Source: Clostridium sp. CAG:590
Lineage (GTDB): Bacteria > Bacillota > Clostridia > Lachnospirales > Lachnospiraceae
DNA: 21,246 bases
Assembly (NCBI GenBank): GCA_000431135.1
Contig: HF987880.1
Location: 16,799-38,044 of the forward strand
Direction: 5' to 3'
Made by a program: the position numbers and the translations under genes. Below, piece after piece: positions 7,779-15,319 of this stretch (position 1 is the stretch's first letter; each line of letters begins with the position of its first letter). The notes beneath the pieces were generated by a model that worked only from the letters and a program-made list of their open reading frames with translations, did no database searches and was not told where the DNA came from.

Positions 7779-9308
7779 ATGGGTAAGATAATACGACGGA
7801 TATTGGCAATTGTACCGGCAGTCATTATTCAGGTATTGTGGATGTGCATCTTGATGAGCTGGCTTGCAAAGTATGCAACGATAGTGATTACAGTATTATC
7901 GATATGTACGTTTCTGTTTGTGCTGTTCATTATTATTAAAAGAGATGAGGGTACATATAAGATTTTATGGTTGCTGGTGCTTCTGACATTACCGATATTA
8001 GGAGCGGTACTTTATCTGGAACTGGGAAATAAAAGGACAGGACGTCCAATCTTGCAGAGATTACAGAGAGTAAAGCAGAACAGGAAAATAGACTGTAGCC
8101 AGATTGTTGAAGATATCAAACAGGACGACATCCGGTTAGCACAGACAATACAGATCTTATGTAACAGGACGAATCTTCCGGTTGTGCCGAATGAACAGGT
8201 TACATATTATCCGTTAGGAGATAACATGTATCCGGATATGATAGCGGATCTCAGGTCTGCAACAGAATATATTTATGTGGAATACTTTATTGTTGCACAT
8301 GGAAAAATGTGGGACTCTATCGTTGAGATACTTGCTGAGAAGGCGGCACAAGGAGTAGATGTCCGTGTGTTGTATGACGATCTGGGAAGTATATCAACTT
8401 ATTCGAAAAAGGATGCAAAGAAGCTGCGGGAGATGTGAATCCATTGGCGGGAGATGGGAATCCATTGTCATACATTTAATCCGTTATATGCGATCAAAGG
8501 AACGCTTAATTACCGGGATCATCGGAAGATGCTGGTTATAGATGGCAGAGTTGCATACAGCGGAGGAATTAATCTGGCGGATGAATATATCAATGAATAT
8601 GAGAAGTATGGCCATTGGAAGGATATTGGTTTTCGACTGACCGGACAGGCAGTTATGAATTATGTGTTGATGTTTGAAGAATTCTGGTGTGCATTTTGCG
8701 ATAAGAATGATGAGCTGCCTGAGCGACATGAGTTACAGCCGGTTCAGATACCGGAACAAAAGGATGGTTATGTGATAAGTTATTATGATTCACCGCTTCG
8801 GATCGATTCGATCAGCAATGATCTGTATATAGATCTGCTATCACAGGCGGTCGATTATGCATGGTTCTATACGCCGTATCTGATGCTGGGAGATGGTTTG
8901 ATGGAAGCTTTTGTAAGGGCGGCGGAACGTGGTGTGGATGTGCGGATTCTGATGCCGGGTATTCCGGACAAGAAGATCATATTCCGGATGTCACATAGTT
9001 ACTATCAGGAGCTGTTGGATGCAGGGGTGAAGATTTACGAATACCAGCCGGGATTTGTTCATGCAAAGGCTTGCATATTTGATGATCGGATCTGCACAGT
9101 GGGAACGGTAAATCTGGATTATCGAAGTCTTTTTCTGCATTTTGAGAATAATTCGTTGTTTTATGAATCGCAGATCATACATGAGATTAAGGCAGATTAT
9201 GAGGCGACTTTAGAGAAATGTGTACAAATGCAGCCATACGATATTAAGAAGTATGCATTTCGCTGGTTTTTTGATGGGCTGCTGCGGGTATTTGCACCGT
9301 TATGTTAA
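7779..9308 (+). pseudogene. cls: Cardiolipin synthase, interrupted by an in-frame TGA
   Basis: The full frame would encode a phospholipase D-type cardiolipin synthase, which makes cardiolipin from phosphatidylglycerol in the membrane. A strong AAAGGAGGG site precedes ATG 7779. The first part (7779-8438, 219 residues) has three N-terminal hydrophobic segments and the start of the first PLD domain, then stops at TGA 8436-8438. The second part (8454-9308) continues in the same frame and holds both catalytic HKD motifs, HRKMLVID and HAKACIFD, plus the normal C-terminus. The stop lies in the first copy of a 21-bp, seven-codon tandem duplication, where GGA (Gly) has become TGA. Neither piece should work alone: one lacks catalysis, the other the membrane anchor. 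ATG 8454 has no properly spaced ribosome site. It may be a pseudogene, a revertible allele or a readthrough case. Confidence 0.88.
8427..8468 (+). repeat. 21-bp tandem duplication inside cls
   Basis: Copy one is 8427-8447 and copy two 8448-8468, codon-aligned, encoding REM-stop-IHW and REMGIHC. They differ at two of 21 bases: T8436 versus G8457, which makes the stop codon, and G8447 versus T8468. The family sequence expects one copy (LREMGIHCHTFNP), so the first copy is the extra one. Confidence 0.93.
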
Positions 9309-9317
9309 AGAGAAGTT

Positions 9318-9365
9318 TGATCAGTAGCCAGAGGCGAAATGTGATCGGTAGTCAGAGGTGAAATG
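9318..9365 (+). repeat. 24-bp imperfect direct repeat upstream of degV
   Basis: Two adjacent 24-base units (9318-9341 and 9342-9365) agree at 21 of 24 positions; all three differences are transitions. Each begins TGATC and ends GAAATG. They end exactly where the -35 of the degV promoter begins, so they could be tandem activator sites or simply a duplication. Confidence 0.8.
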
Positions 9366-9394
9366 TTGACACGTCAACAAAATTGTGCTATATT
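9366..9394 (+). promoter_or_regulatory. Strong promoter of degV with palindrome over the -35
   Basis: A consensus -35 TTGACA (9366-9371), exactly 17 bases, and an extended -10 TGTGC-TATATT (9384-9394) predict a start near 9401. The inverted repeat TTGAC-AC-GTCAA (9366-9377) covers the -35 and could be a repressor operator. The transcript probably carries degV, the acetyltransferase and the two-component genes. Confidence 0.8.
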
Positions 9395-9410
9395 CTGTTG
9401 TATTTAGGTT

Positions 9411-9445
9411 GATAATAGACGATGTAATACACATTGTCTATTATT
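9411..9445 (+). promoter_or_regulatory. Long hairpin in the degV leader
   Basis: Bases 9412-9425 pair with 9431-9444 through 14 consecutive pairs (one G-U) around a five-base loop, and G-U closure extends it by one. No T-run follows, so it is not a typical terminator. It begins about ten bases after the predicted transcript start, in a 147-base leader, and may protect the mRNA 5' end. No gene is seen between 9309 and 9547. Confidence 0.65.
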
Positions 9446-9547
9446 GGGTGATTGTGAATAGTGTTTCCGGATATAACGCATTGTATTTAGATGAATAGAA
9501 TTATGGAATCTCACAATTGGCAGAATATAAGACAAGGAGATAGAAGA

Positions 9548-10417
9548 ATGCACAAGATTGGAATTGTAACAGATAGTCATAGCGGAATTACGCAGGAACA
9601 GGCAGCACAGATGGGAATCCATGTATTGCCGATGCCATTTTATATTGAAGATGAATGTTTTTATGAGGGCAGGAATCTGACGTATGAGCAGTTTATGGAA
9701 CGATTGAAACGGATGGATAAGGTGAGTACATCCCAACCTTCACCTGCCGAAGTGACAGAAATCTGGGATCAGGTACTTAATGATCATGATGAGATTGTGT
9801 ATATTCCAATCAGTAGTGGACTGAGTGGATCCTGTGCAACGGCTAAGATGTTAGCACAAGAGGAGCCATATAGAGATAAGGTTTTTGTTGTAGATAATGG
9901 AACGGTATCAACGTTAACGCATCAGTCGGTATTAGATGCACAGGAGCTGGTAGAACAAGGACTTTCTGCAAAAGAGATAATGGAACGCTTAGAAAACGCA
10001 AAGAAACGGAAGGGAATCTTTGTTACGGTAGATAATCTGCAATATCTGAAAAATGGGGGAAGAATCTCTGCGTCTACTGCAATCGTAGGTGATTTGCTAC
10101 GCGTGAAGCCGGTTCTTTATTTTGATACCGGTACATTGGATGTTGTAACAAAGTGCAGAGGCAAGAAGAAAGCAAAGGCAGAGATGATCGCGCAGGTAAA
10201 GCATCTGTTTGAGACAGAGTACAAGACAGAATGCGAAGAGGGAAATATGCATTTGTTAGCGGCATCCAGTGCAGATGCCGAAGAGACAGCACAGTGGGTG
10301 GAGGAGATTCAGGCAGCTTTTCCGGATATGGAAGTGCTGAGTGATCCGCTTGCATGTTCAATTGCATGTCATATCGGACCGGGAGGACTTGGAATTGGAT
10401 TTTCATGCCGACCGTAG
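9548..10417 (+). CDS. DegV family fatty-acid-binding protein
   Basis: This 289-residue cytoplasmic protein belongs to the DegV/FakB family, whose members bind a fatty acid and present it to the kinase FakA so that exogenous fatty acids can enter phospholipid synthesis. Family marks are VTDSHSG at the N-terminus (Thr8-Asp9-Ser10), STSQPS (60-65), PISSGLSGSC and the C-terminal HIGPGGLGIG. The length is normal. I chose ATG 9548 because AAGGAG lies eight bases upstream and homology begins there; the frame is open further upstream, but that start has no ribosome site and no similarity. It has its own strong promoter and is followed after 33 bases by the GNAT gene. No FakA partner is present in the window. 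Confidence 0.93.
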   Translation: MHKIGIVTDSHSGITQEQAAQMGIHVLPMPFYIEDECFYEGRNLTYEQFMERLKRMDKVSTSQPSPAEVTEIWDQVLNDHDEIVYIPISSGLSGSCATAKMLAQEEPYRDKVFVVDNGTVSTLTHQSVLDAQELVEQGLSAKEIMERLENAKKRKGIFVTVDNLQYLKNGGRISASTAIVGDLLRVKPVLYFDTGTLDVVTKCRGKKKAKAEMIAQVKHLFETEYKTECEEGNMHLLAASSADAEETAQWVEEIQAAFPDMEVLSDPLACSIACHIGPGGLGIGFSCRP

Positions 10418-10450
10418 TGCATTCTCTCTGAAACGGAAGGAGAAGATGTT

Positions 10451-10942
10451 ATGGAAAATTATGTATTTCAAAATGCAAATGAAAAGGATCTGGAAGCAAT
10501 CCGTGCATTATATGCGAGCGCAATCGGAAGTCCGGGGTGTACCTGGGATGAAGGGTATCCGGATGCAGAGTGTACGCGTGCAGATTGGATACGAGGCGAT
10601 TTGTTCTGTATGAAGACGGCAGAGGGTGAGATTGTTGGTGCAATAGCGGTCGATGCAGATGAGATTGTTGGGAAACTGCCTTGTTGGACAAAGGAATTGC
10701 AGCCGGGAGCGGAGCTTGCCAGACTGGTGGTGAAAGCGACATATCAGAATCAGGGAATTGCAAAGCAGTTATTGCAATCCGGTATGAAAGAGCTTGCCCA
10801 AAGGGGTTATGGTAGTGTACACTTTCTGGTATCCAAGACGAATGAACGGGCATTGCGGGCATATGAACCACTCGGATTTGAGAATCGTGGAGAATGGTTC
10901 GGCTACGAGCATGACTGGTTGTGCTATGAGAAGGCATTGTAA
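10451..10942 (+). CDS. GNAT family N-acetyltransferase
   Basis: This 163-residue protein has a GNAT fold: the acetyl-CoA binding motif A is LARLVVKATYQNQGIAKQLL, with QNQGIA as the pyrophosphate loop, followed by the motif B region HFLVSKTNERALRAYEPLGF, where the Asn and Tyr positions are typical. It probably transfers an acetyl group from acetyl-CoA to an amine or peptide N-terminus, but the substrate cannot be read from sequence. AAGGAG lies eight bases upstream of the ATG. The response regulator begins 11 bases downstream, so it is likely co-transcribed with degV and the two-component genes. A role in modifying the regulatory or resistance module nearby is possible but unsupported. Confidence 0.87.
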   Translation: MENYVFQNANEKDLEAIRALYASAIGSPGCTWDEGYPDAECTRADWIRGDLFCMKTAEGEIVGAIAVDADEIVGKLPCWTKELQPGAELARLVVKATYQNQGIAKQLLQSGMKELAQRGYGSVHFLVSKTNERALRAYEPLGFENRGEWFGYEHDWLCYEKAL

Positions 10943-10953
10943 GGAGGCAGATT

Positions 10954-11616
10954 ATGGCAAAGAACAGGGTATTGATCGTGGAGGATGAGATTGCGATTGC
11001 GAAAATGATTGCGATGAATCTGAAAGTGGCGGGATATGACATTGTAATGTTTCAGGACGGAAAAGAGGCTGCGGAGTCTTTAGAGAGTGACCATGCGTAT
11101 GATATGGCATTACTGGATATTATGGTTCCGGGGATGGACGGATTGGAATTACTTCCGGTGGTAAAAGGTTATGGGATTCCGGTCATTTTTCTGACAGCAA
11201 GGGATGATATCGGTACGAAAGTACAGGGACTTCGGGATGGCGCAGAGGACTATATTGTGAAGCCTTTTGAAATGTTGGAACTGATGGTGCGCATGGAAAA
11301 AGTGTTGGAACGGACAAAGAAGAACAGCGATATCATACAGATTCTTGACTTAGAGATCAATCTTGCTGAACATACGGTGCGCAAGAATGGAATGGAGATT
11401 TCTCTAAAACCGATGGAATTTGAATTACTGTGTGTCCTTGCGAAGAACCGGAATATTGCCATTTCAAGGGAAGAATTACTCCGTATGGTCTGGGGTGTCG
11501 ATTATATGGGAGAGACACGGACGGTAGATGTACATATCGGACAGTTGCGTAAGAAGTTGGATCTGTCGGAACATATTAAGACGATATCAAAGTTGGGATA
11601 TCGACTGGAGGATTAG
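10954..11616 (+). CDS. OmpR-family response regulator
   Basis: This is a 220-residue two-domain transcription regulator. The receiver domain has the acidic pair Glu10-Asp11, phosphoacceptor Asp55 in LLDIMVPGMDG, the conserved Thr in FLTARDD and Lys in VKPFE. The C-terminal winged helix shows the OmpR/PhoB pattern (LKPMEFELLCVLAKN, then RTVDVHIGQLRKKL, ending KLGYRLED). An AGGAGG site lies just upstream of the ATG. The cognate kinase starts three bases after the stop, with its ribosome site inside this gene's end. Probable targets are its own operon and the ABC transporter operon that starts at 13137; this rests on position only. Confidence 0.95.
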   Translation: MAKNRVLIVEDEIAIAKMIAMNLKVAGYDIVMFQDGKEAAESLESDHAYDMALLDIMVPGMDGLELLPVVKGYGIPVIFLTARDDIGTKVQGLRDGAEDYIVKPFEMLELMVRMEKVLERTKKNSDIIQILDLEINLAEHTVRKNGMEISLKPMEFELLCVLAKNRNIAISREELLRMVWGVDYMGETRTVDVHIGQLRKKLDLSEHIKTISKLGYRLED

Positions 11617-11619
11617 CCT

Positions 11620-13014
11620 ATGCGTCTGAAGTCAAAGATTATTGTGATATGTAGTATTGTAGTTTTATTGGCAGCATCTTTATGTAGTATATCCGTTTAT
11701 GTCATCATGGATAAGAATTTTCATGAAGAGGCGGCGATACAGACATTGCAGGCGGCAACGGAATTCTACACGTCATTGGATGAGAAGCTGGCAAAATATG
11801 AAAGACGCAAAGAAGGTCCAACGGATAACATGATGTCCTATGTGATCAAGAATGTGTCTCAAGGCAGCGGTTCGTTACAGATTGCATGTTTCAACACCGG
11901 GGATAGGAACAATGTAACCGGTATCTGTAATGATACGGAATTAGAATACGAGGATCTCAAAGCGGCGGCATATGATATCAGTGCGAGGAATCTGGATTGT
12001 GCCTATCTGCAAAAGGATGGGGACTATTATGTAATCTACCGCAATCGGGAAAGCTATGGGGGATATGCACTATTCTATGTGGAGAATATCACTTATGTGG
12101 AAGAACGGCTGCGTATATTAGGCGGCAGCCTGATCATATTAACGCTGATCAGTACCCTGCTTGCAAGTATTGCGTCGTTCATTATGGTGTCGAAGGTGTT
12201 GAAGCCGTTACAAAAGCTCAGGGATTCTGCCAACCAGATCGCTCTTGGTGAATACGATCAACGGATTGCGATTGAGCGGCAGGATGAGATCGGGGAGTTG
12301 AGTGAGAGCTTTAACCGCATGGTGGAGGCAGTTGAGATCCGGACGAGAAGCTTAGAGGAATCAGAGCAGCGCAAGACGCTATTTATGGGTAATCTGACAC
12401 ATGAGTTAAAGACGCCGCTAACTGCTATTTCCGGATATGCGAAGACGCTGCTTACGGTAAGATTACCGGAGGAAGACAAAGAGGAGGCATTATCCTTTAT
12501 CTATGAAGAGAGCTGCCGGTTAGAACGGCTTTCTAAGAAAATGATGCAGCTATTATTGTTAGATAACGATGACAAGCTTGTGAAGGAGAATGTCACGGCA
12601 AAGGAATTGTTTCATCTGGTGTATACGATCTGTAAGGAACGGGCAGCGCAGCACCAGGTAACATTAGAGATGCAGGAGGCAGAACAATCCTTTGAGGTGG
12701 ATAAGGATCTGTTTGTGGAAGTGCTTGTAAACCTGATAGATAATGCGGTCAAAGCAAGCAAACAGGGAGATAAGATACTTGTGCTTGTAAAGGATGGCTG
12801 CATTTATGTAAGCGATCATGGAAGGGGGATTCCGGCGGAAGAGCAGGAGAAGATCTTAGAACCATTTTATATGATCGACAAGTCAAGAAGCAGACAACAT
12901 GGGGGTGCCGGGTTAGGACTGGCAATTACAACACGGATCTTACAGGTGCATAACTGGACAATGCAGATTGAAAGTGAGGAAGGAAAAGGAACTACGATCA
13001 TTTTACACCCGTAA
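11620..13014 (+). CDS. Sensor histidine kinase (HAMP, HisKA, HATPase)
   Basis: This 464-residue membrane kinase has two transmembrane helices (about residues 6-30 and 165-190) flanking an extracellular sensor domain of about 130 residues that contains three cysteines and matches no sensor family I recognise. Then come a HAMP linker (VSKVLKPLQKLRDSANQI), the dimerisation and phosphoacceptor H-box NLTHELKTPLTAISGY with His261, and an ATPase domain with N box NLIDNAVKAS, G1 DHGRGIP and G2 HGGAGLGLAI. It autophosphorylates and passes phosphate to the regulator encoded just upstream. GGAGG lies eight bases before the ATG. A strong terminator follows, and then the lipoprotein-ABC operon. The extended sensor domain differs from the short-loop BceS-type sensors, so direct ligand sensing is plausible. 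Confidence 0.94.
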   Translation: MRLKSKIIVICSIVVLLAASLCSISVYVIMDKNFHEEAAIQTLQAATEFYTSLDEKLAKYERRKEGPTDNMMSYVIKNVSQGSGSLQIACFNTGDRNNVTGICNDTELEYEDLKAAAYDISARNLDCAYLQKDGDYYVIYRNRESYGGYALFYVENITYVEERLRILGGSLIILTLISTLLASIASFIMVSKVLKPLQKLRDSANQIALGEYDQRIAIERQDEIGELSESFNRMVEAVEIRTRSLEESEQRKTLFMGNLTHELKTPLTAISGYAKTLLTVRLPEEDKEEALSFIYEESCRLERLSKKMMQLLLLDNDDKLVKENVTAKELFHLVYTICKERAAQHQVTLEMQEAEQSFEVDKDLFVEVLVNLIDNAVKASKQGDKILVLVKDGCIYVSDHGRGIPAEEQEKILEPFYMIDKSRSRQHGGAGLGLAITTRILQVHNWTMQIESEEGKGTTIILHP

Positions 13015-13051
13015 TGTTTACAATTTGTTTAAATAATGATGAATACTTGAT

Positions 13052-13099
13052 GAAAGCGTTTGTGCTACGATATCTCCAGCATGAACGCTTTCCTTTTTT
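13052..13099 (+). terminator. Intrinsic terminator after the two-component genes
   Basis: GAAAGCGTTTGTGCT (13052-13066) pairs with AGCATGAACGCTTTC (13078-13092) through 15 pairs including two G-U, around an 11-base loop, and C plus T6 follows (13093-13099). It closes the degV-GNAT-regulator-kinase unit 37 bases after the kinase stop and lies 38 bases before the next gene. Confidence 0.9.
13061..13071 (+). promoter_or_regulatory. Possible extended -10 promoter embedded in the terminator
   Basis: TGTGC-TACGAT has the same TRTG extension as the promoters of feoAB and degV. Transcription would start near 13078, in the right arm of the terminator, so the downstream RNA would lack the left arm and could not form the hairpin. 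No good -35 is visible, so it may need an activator such as the adjacent response regulator. Low confidence; the operon might instead be read through. Confidence 0.3.
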
Positions 13100-13136
13100 A
13101 TAGGTGGTATTGAATAAAACGAATGGAGATAATGAT

Positions 13137-14690
13137 ATGAGAAAAACATGGAAAACAATGATAATGGCAAGTGTAATGGCAGCATCACTAGTAGGATGTG
13201 CCAGCAATCCGGAACAATCGGTCGTAAAGGAGAAGAATTTAGACAAAGTATTAGAACAGGCAGAGAATACCGAAGATGGTGCAGTCGCATATGAAGATGT
13301 CGAAAAGGAGATAGAGAACTACGATACTTATGAGACGCACATTCAGGATGACGATCTGCATGTGACAGTAGATGTGAACGCGAAGGTAGAGATTCCAAAG
13401 GTGGATCAGCTATCGGTATACCGGGTCAGCCAGAAGGAACTGAATGAAGAACTGTTACATAAAGTGCAGGAGGTATTGACACCGGGAATTCAGCTTTATG
13501 ATGGAAATGTCGCAGAACAGGATACGAAAGCGGATATAGCCAGACAGATTCAGTATACCAAACAAATGATTGCGGATCTGAAAGTAGGGAAGGACGATAT
13601 ACCGGATGAAGAGACATTGGCACAGTATAAGGAAGAGTATCAGAATCAGTTGACGCAAGCAGAGCAGGCATATGAGCAGGCACCAGATAAGCTCACAATA
13701 ACAGATTATCCATCGGATAATACCTTGCATAGTGTGGAGAAGTTAGCAGATGCCAATCCGGATGATAATTTCTATCAATGGGAAAAGGATCTGAATCCAA
13801 CCGGTGAGATCTATTATGGGGTCAATGATGGAGCAAATGATACTTATATATCAGTATATATGCAGAATAATGAGAATTATGGAAATTGTATCCGTTATTG
13901 TAAGAATAAGAACATGTATGATTCCCAGGCGAAGGTAGTGCTTACCTCACCGGGGGCACATGATGCAATCTCGTATGAAAAAGGCAAGGAACCGGATTGG
14001 GAACAGGTCATGGGTGACACAAGTGGTATTACACCTACGAAGAAAGAAACATGCAATCTGTCACAGAAGGATGCAAAAAAGCAGGCGGATGAGTTGATCG
14101 ACAAATTAGGACTGGGAGATTTTGAGTGTACGGAAGAAGATTATTGTGCACAGTTGTATTCTCCACTCAAAGGAGATGATACAAGAGAATATCGATCCTT
14201 TTACCAATTTATTTATTTGCGGAATCTGGATGGAGTGATTGTGGATAATACCGCCGGACAGAAGTTGGTAGATGAATGGCGGGGCGATGATTATGTGAAG
14301 AAGATGTGGGACTCCGAAGCCATTGCCGTTGCGGTAAATGATGAAGGAATTGTAGAGTTCCAGTATGGTGCACCAATCTCCATTGATGAGACGGTGGTAG
14401 AACAGAGTAATATCAAATCCTTTGAGGAGATTAAGAATACATTTGAAGAGATGGTAGTGATTGAAAATGCTCCAACGGAGGATACCGGTAAGTCAGTGAT
14501 CGATGTAACGAATGTCAATCTGGTCTATACCAGAATCAGTGAAAAGGATCGCTTTGATACCGGATTGATTGTTCCGGTGTGGGATTTTGAGGGAACGATT
14601 GTCAATGAATATGGAATGGAACAGACCGGTAATATTCTGTCGATCAATGCAATTGACGGAACGGTTATTAACAGAACATTAGGGTATTAG
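13137..14690 (+). CDS. Large surface lipoprotein, resembles DUF6034 proteins
   Basis: The 517-residue product starts at ATG 13137, eight bases after GGAG; an in-frame GTG at 13104 has no ribosome site. Residues 1-20 are a lipoprotein signal peptide with lipobox LVGC and Cys21 as the lipidation site, so the mature protein is anchored outside the cell. It is acidic, with a Gln/Glu-rich helical stretch around residues 135-180 (TKQMIADLK to QAEQAYEQAP) and no cysteine-rich or enzyme motif. The opening after the lipobox (KNLDKVLEQAENTEDG, then the VDVNAKVEIP strand and YRVSQKEL) resembles DUF6034 lipoproteins of gut Clostridia as I remember them; function is unknown. It heads the operon, with the first permease only two bases after its stop. 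By position it parallels LanI-type immunity lipoproteins but is much larger. Confidence 0.85.
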   Translation: MRKTWKTMIMASVMAASLVGCASNPEQSVVKEKNLDKVLEQAENTEDGAVAYEDVEKEIENYDTYETHIQDDDLHVTVDVNAKVEIPKVDQLSVYRVSQKELNEELLHKVQEVLTPGIQLYDGNVAEQDTKADIARQIQYTKQMIADLKVGKDDIPDEETLAQYKEEYQNQLTQAEQAYEQAPDKLTITDYPSDNTLHSVEKLADANPDDNFYQWEKDLNPTGEIYYGVNDGANDTYISVYMQNNENYGNCIRYCKNKNMYDSQAKVVLTSPGAHDAISYEKGKEPDWEQVMGDTSGITPTKKETCNLSQKDAKKQADELIDKLGLGDFECTEEDYCAQLYSPLKGDDTREYRSFYQFIYLRNLDGVIVDNTAGQKLVDEWRGDDYVKKMWDSEAIAVAVNDEGIVEFQYGAPISIDETVVEQSNIKSFEEIKNTFEEMVVIENAPTEDTGKSVIDVTNVNLVYTRISEKDRFDTGLIVPVWDFEGTIVNEYGMEQTGNILSINAIDGTVINRTLGY

Positions 14691-14692
14691 GT

Positions 14693-15319
14693 ATGAATAG
14701 TTTTGAAACGGATTGTGTCAGGGCATTTCGCAGTCCGAATTTCTGGATCGGTTTTTTGCTGGAATGTCTGATTCTATGCAAAGCAGGTCCTGATTCGGAT
14801 CTGTTTCCAATCAGTGTTCCGCTTGTGGTATCTTTACCGTATTCGACAGCCTGGATTACGGATATGGAAAGCGGATACCTGAAGGAATATATACCAAGAT
14901 GTGGGAAAAAGGCGTATATATTTGGGAAAATAGCTGCATGTGCATTAAGTGGCGGAACGTTGCTTGCGGCAGCGGGATGGATATATGGAAAAATGTTAAA
15001 AGACAAGGCAGAGATATTGGATATCGGATTGCTGTTTTCTTCCGGTATGCTATGGGCGTTATGTGCAGCCACTCTTGCGGCGGTGTCGAAAAGCCGTTAT
15101 GTTGCATATGGCGGATCGTTTGTATTGTTTTATCTGCTTGTGATCGTGAAGGAACGATACTTCACCGAATTATATTGTATCGATCCGGAAGAATGGATTC
15201 TGCCGAAGCATACCTGGGTATTTGATCATGGTGGAATATTGATACTTTGTGGAGGTCTGCTGATCATTCTTGCAATGATATATTATGAAATACTTTGGAG
15301 GTGCATAGAGCGTGTATAG
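14693..15319 (+). CDS. ABC-2 type permease subunit, small
   Basis: This 208-residue protein has about six hydrophobic segments: FWIGFLLECLILC, the PISVPLVVSLPYSTAW region, GKIAACALSGGTLLAAAGW, GLLFSSGMLWALCAATLAAV, YGGSFVLFYLLVIV and ILILCGGLLIILAMIYYEIL. Between the second and third is a cytoplasmic stretch (DMESGYLKEYIPRCGKKAY) like the coupling region of ABC-2 permeases, where the ExxSGxxxxxxxR pattern is common. No named family match is possible by eye, but the operon position with a second permease and an ATPase makes the transporter role likely. It starts two bases after the lipoprotein stop and its end overlaps the next gene. The length is a little short compared with LanE or LanG proteins of about 240-250. 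Confidence 0.75.
   Translation: MNSFETDCVRAFRSPNFWIGFLLECLILCKAGPDSDLFPISVPLVVSLPYSTAWITDMESGYLKEYIPRCGKKAYIFGKIAACALSGGTLLAAAGWIYGKMLKDKAEILDIGLLFSSGMLWALCAATLAAVSKSRYVAYGGSFVLFYLLVIVKERYFTELYCIDPEEWILPKHTWVFDHGGILILCGGLLIILAMIYYEILWRCIERV

Noticed and set aside
7406..7825. 139-codon minus-strand open frame over the end of feoB
   Set aside because: It is a shadow of feoB with no family resemblance and no ribosome site.
8454..9308. Second half of cls as a separate gene
   Set aside because: It is in the same frame as the first half, starts in the middle of a PLD domain and has no properly spaced ribosome site.
9318..9365. CRISPR-like array
   Set aside because: Only two adjacent units without spacers; this is a simple tandem repeat.
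9404..9445. Leader hairpin as an intrinsic terminator of feoAB-cls
   Set aside because: The stem is strong but AT-rich and GGGTG follows instead of a T-run, so ordinary termination is unlikely.
10449..11042. 197-codon minus-strand open frame over the acetyltransferase and regulator
   Set aside because: Low-complexity composition rich in His, Ser and Pro, antisense to two clear genes; a shadow.
13104..13136. GTG 13104 as the lipoprotein start
   Set aside because: No ribosome site precedes it, and it would put 11 polar residues ahead of a good signal peptide; ATG 13137 has GGAG at proper spacing.
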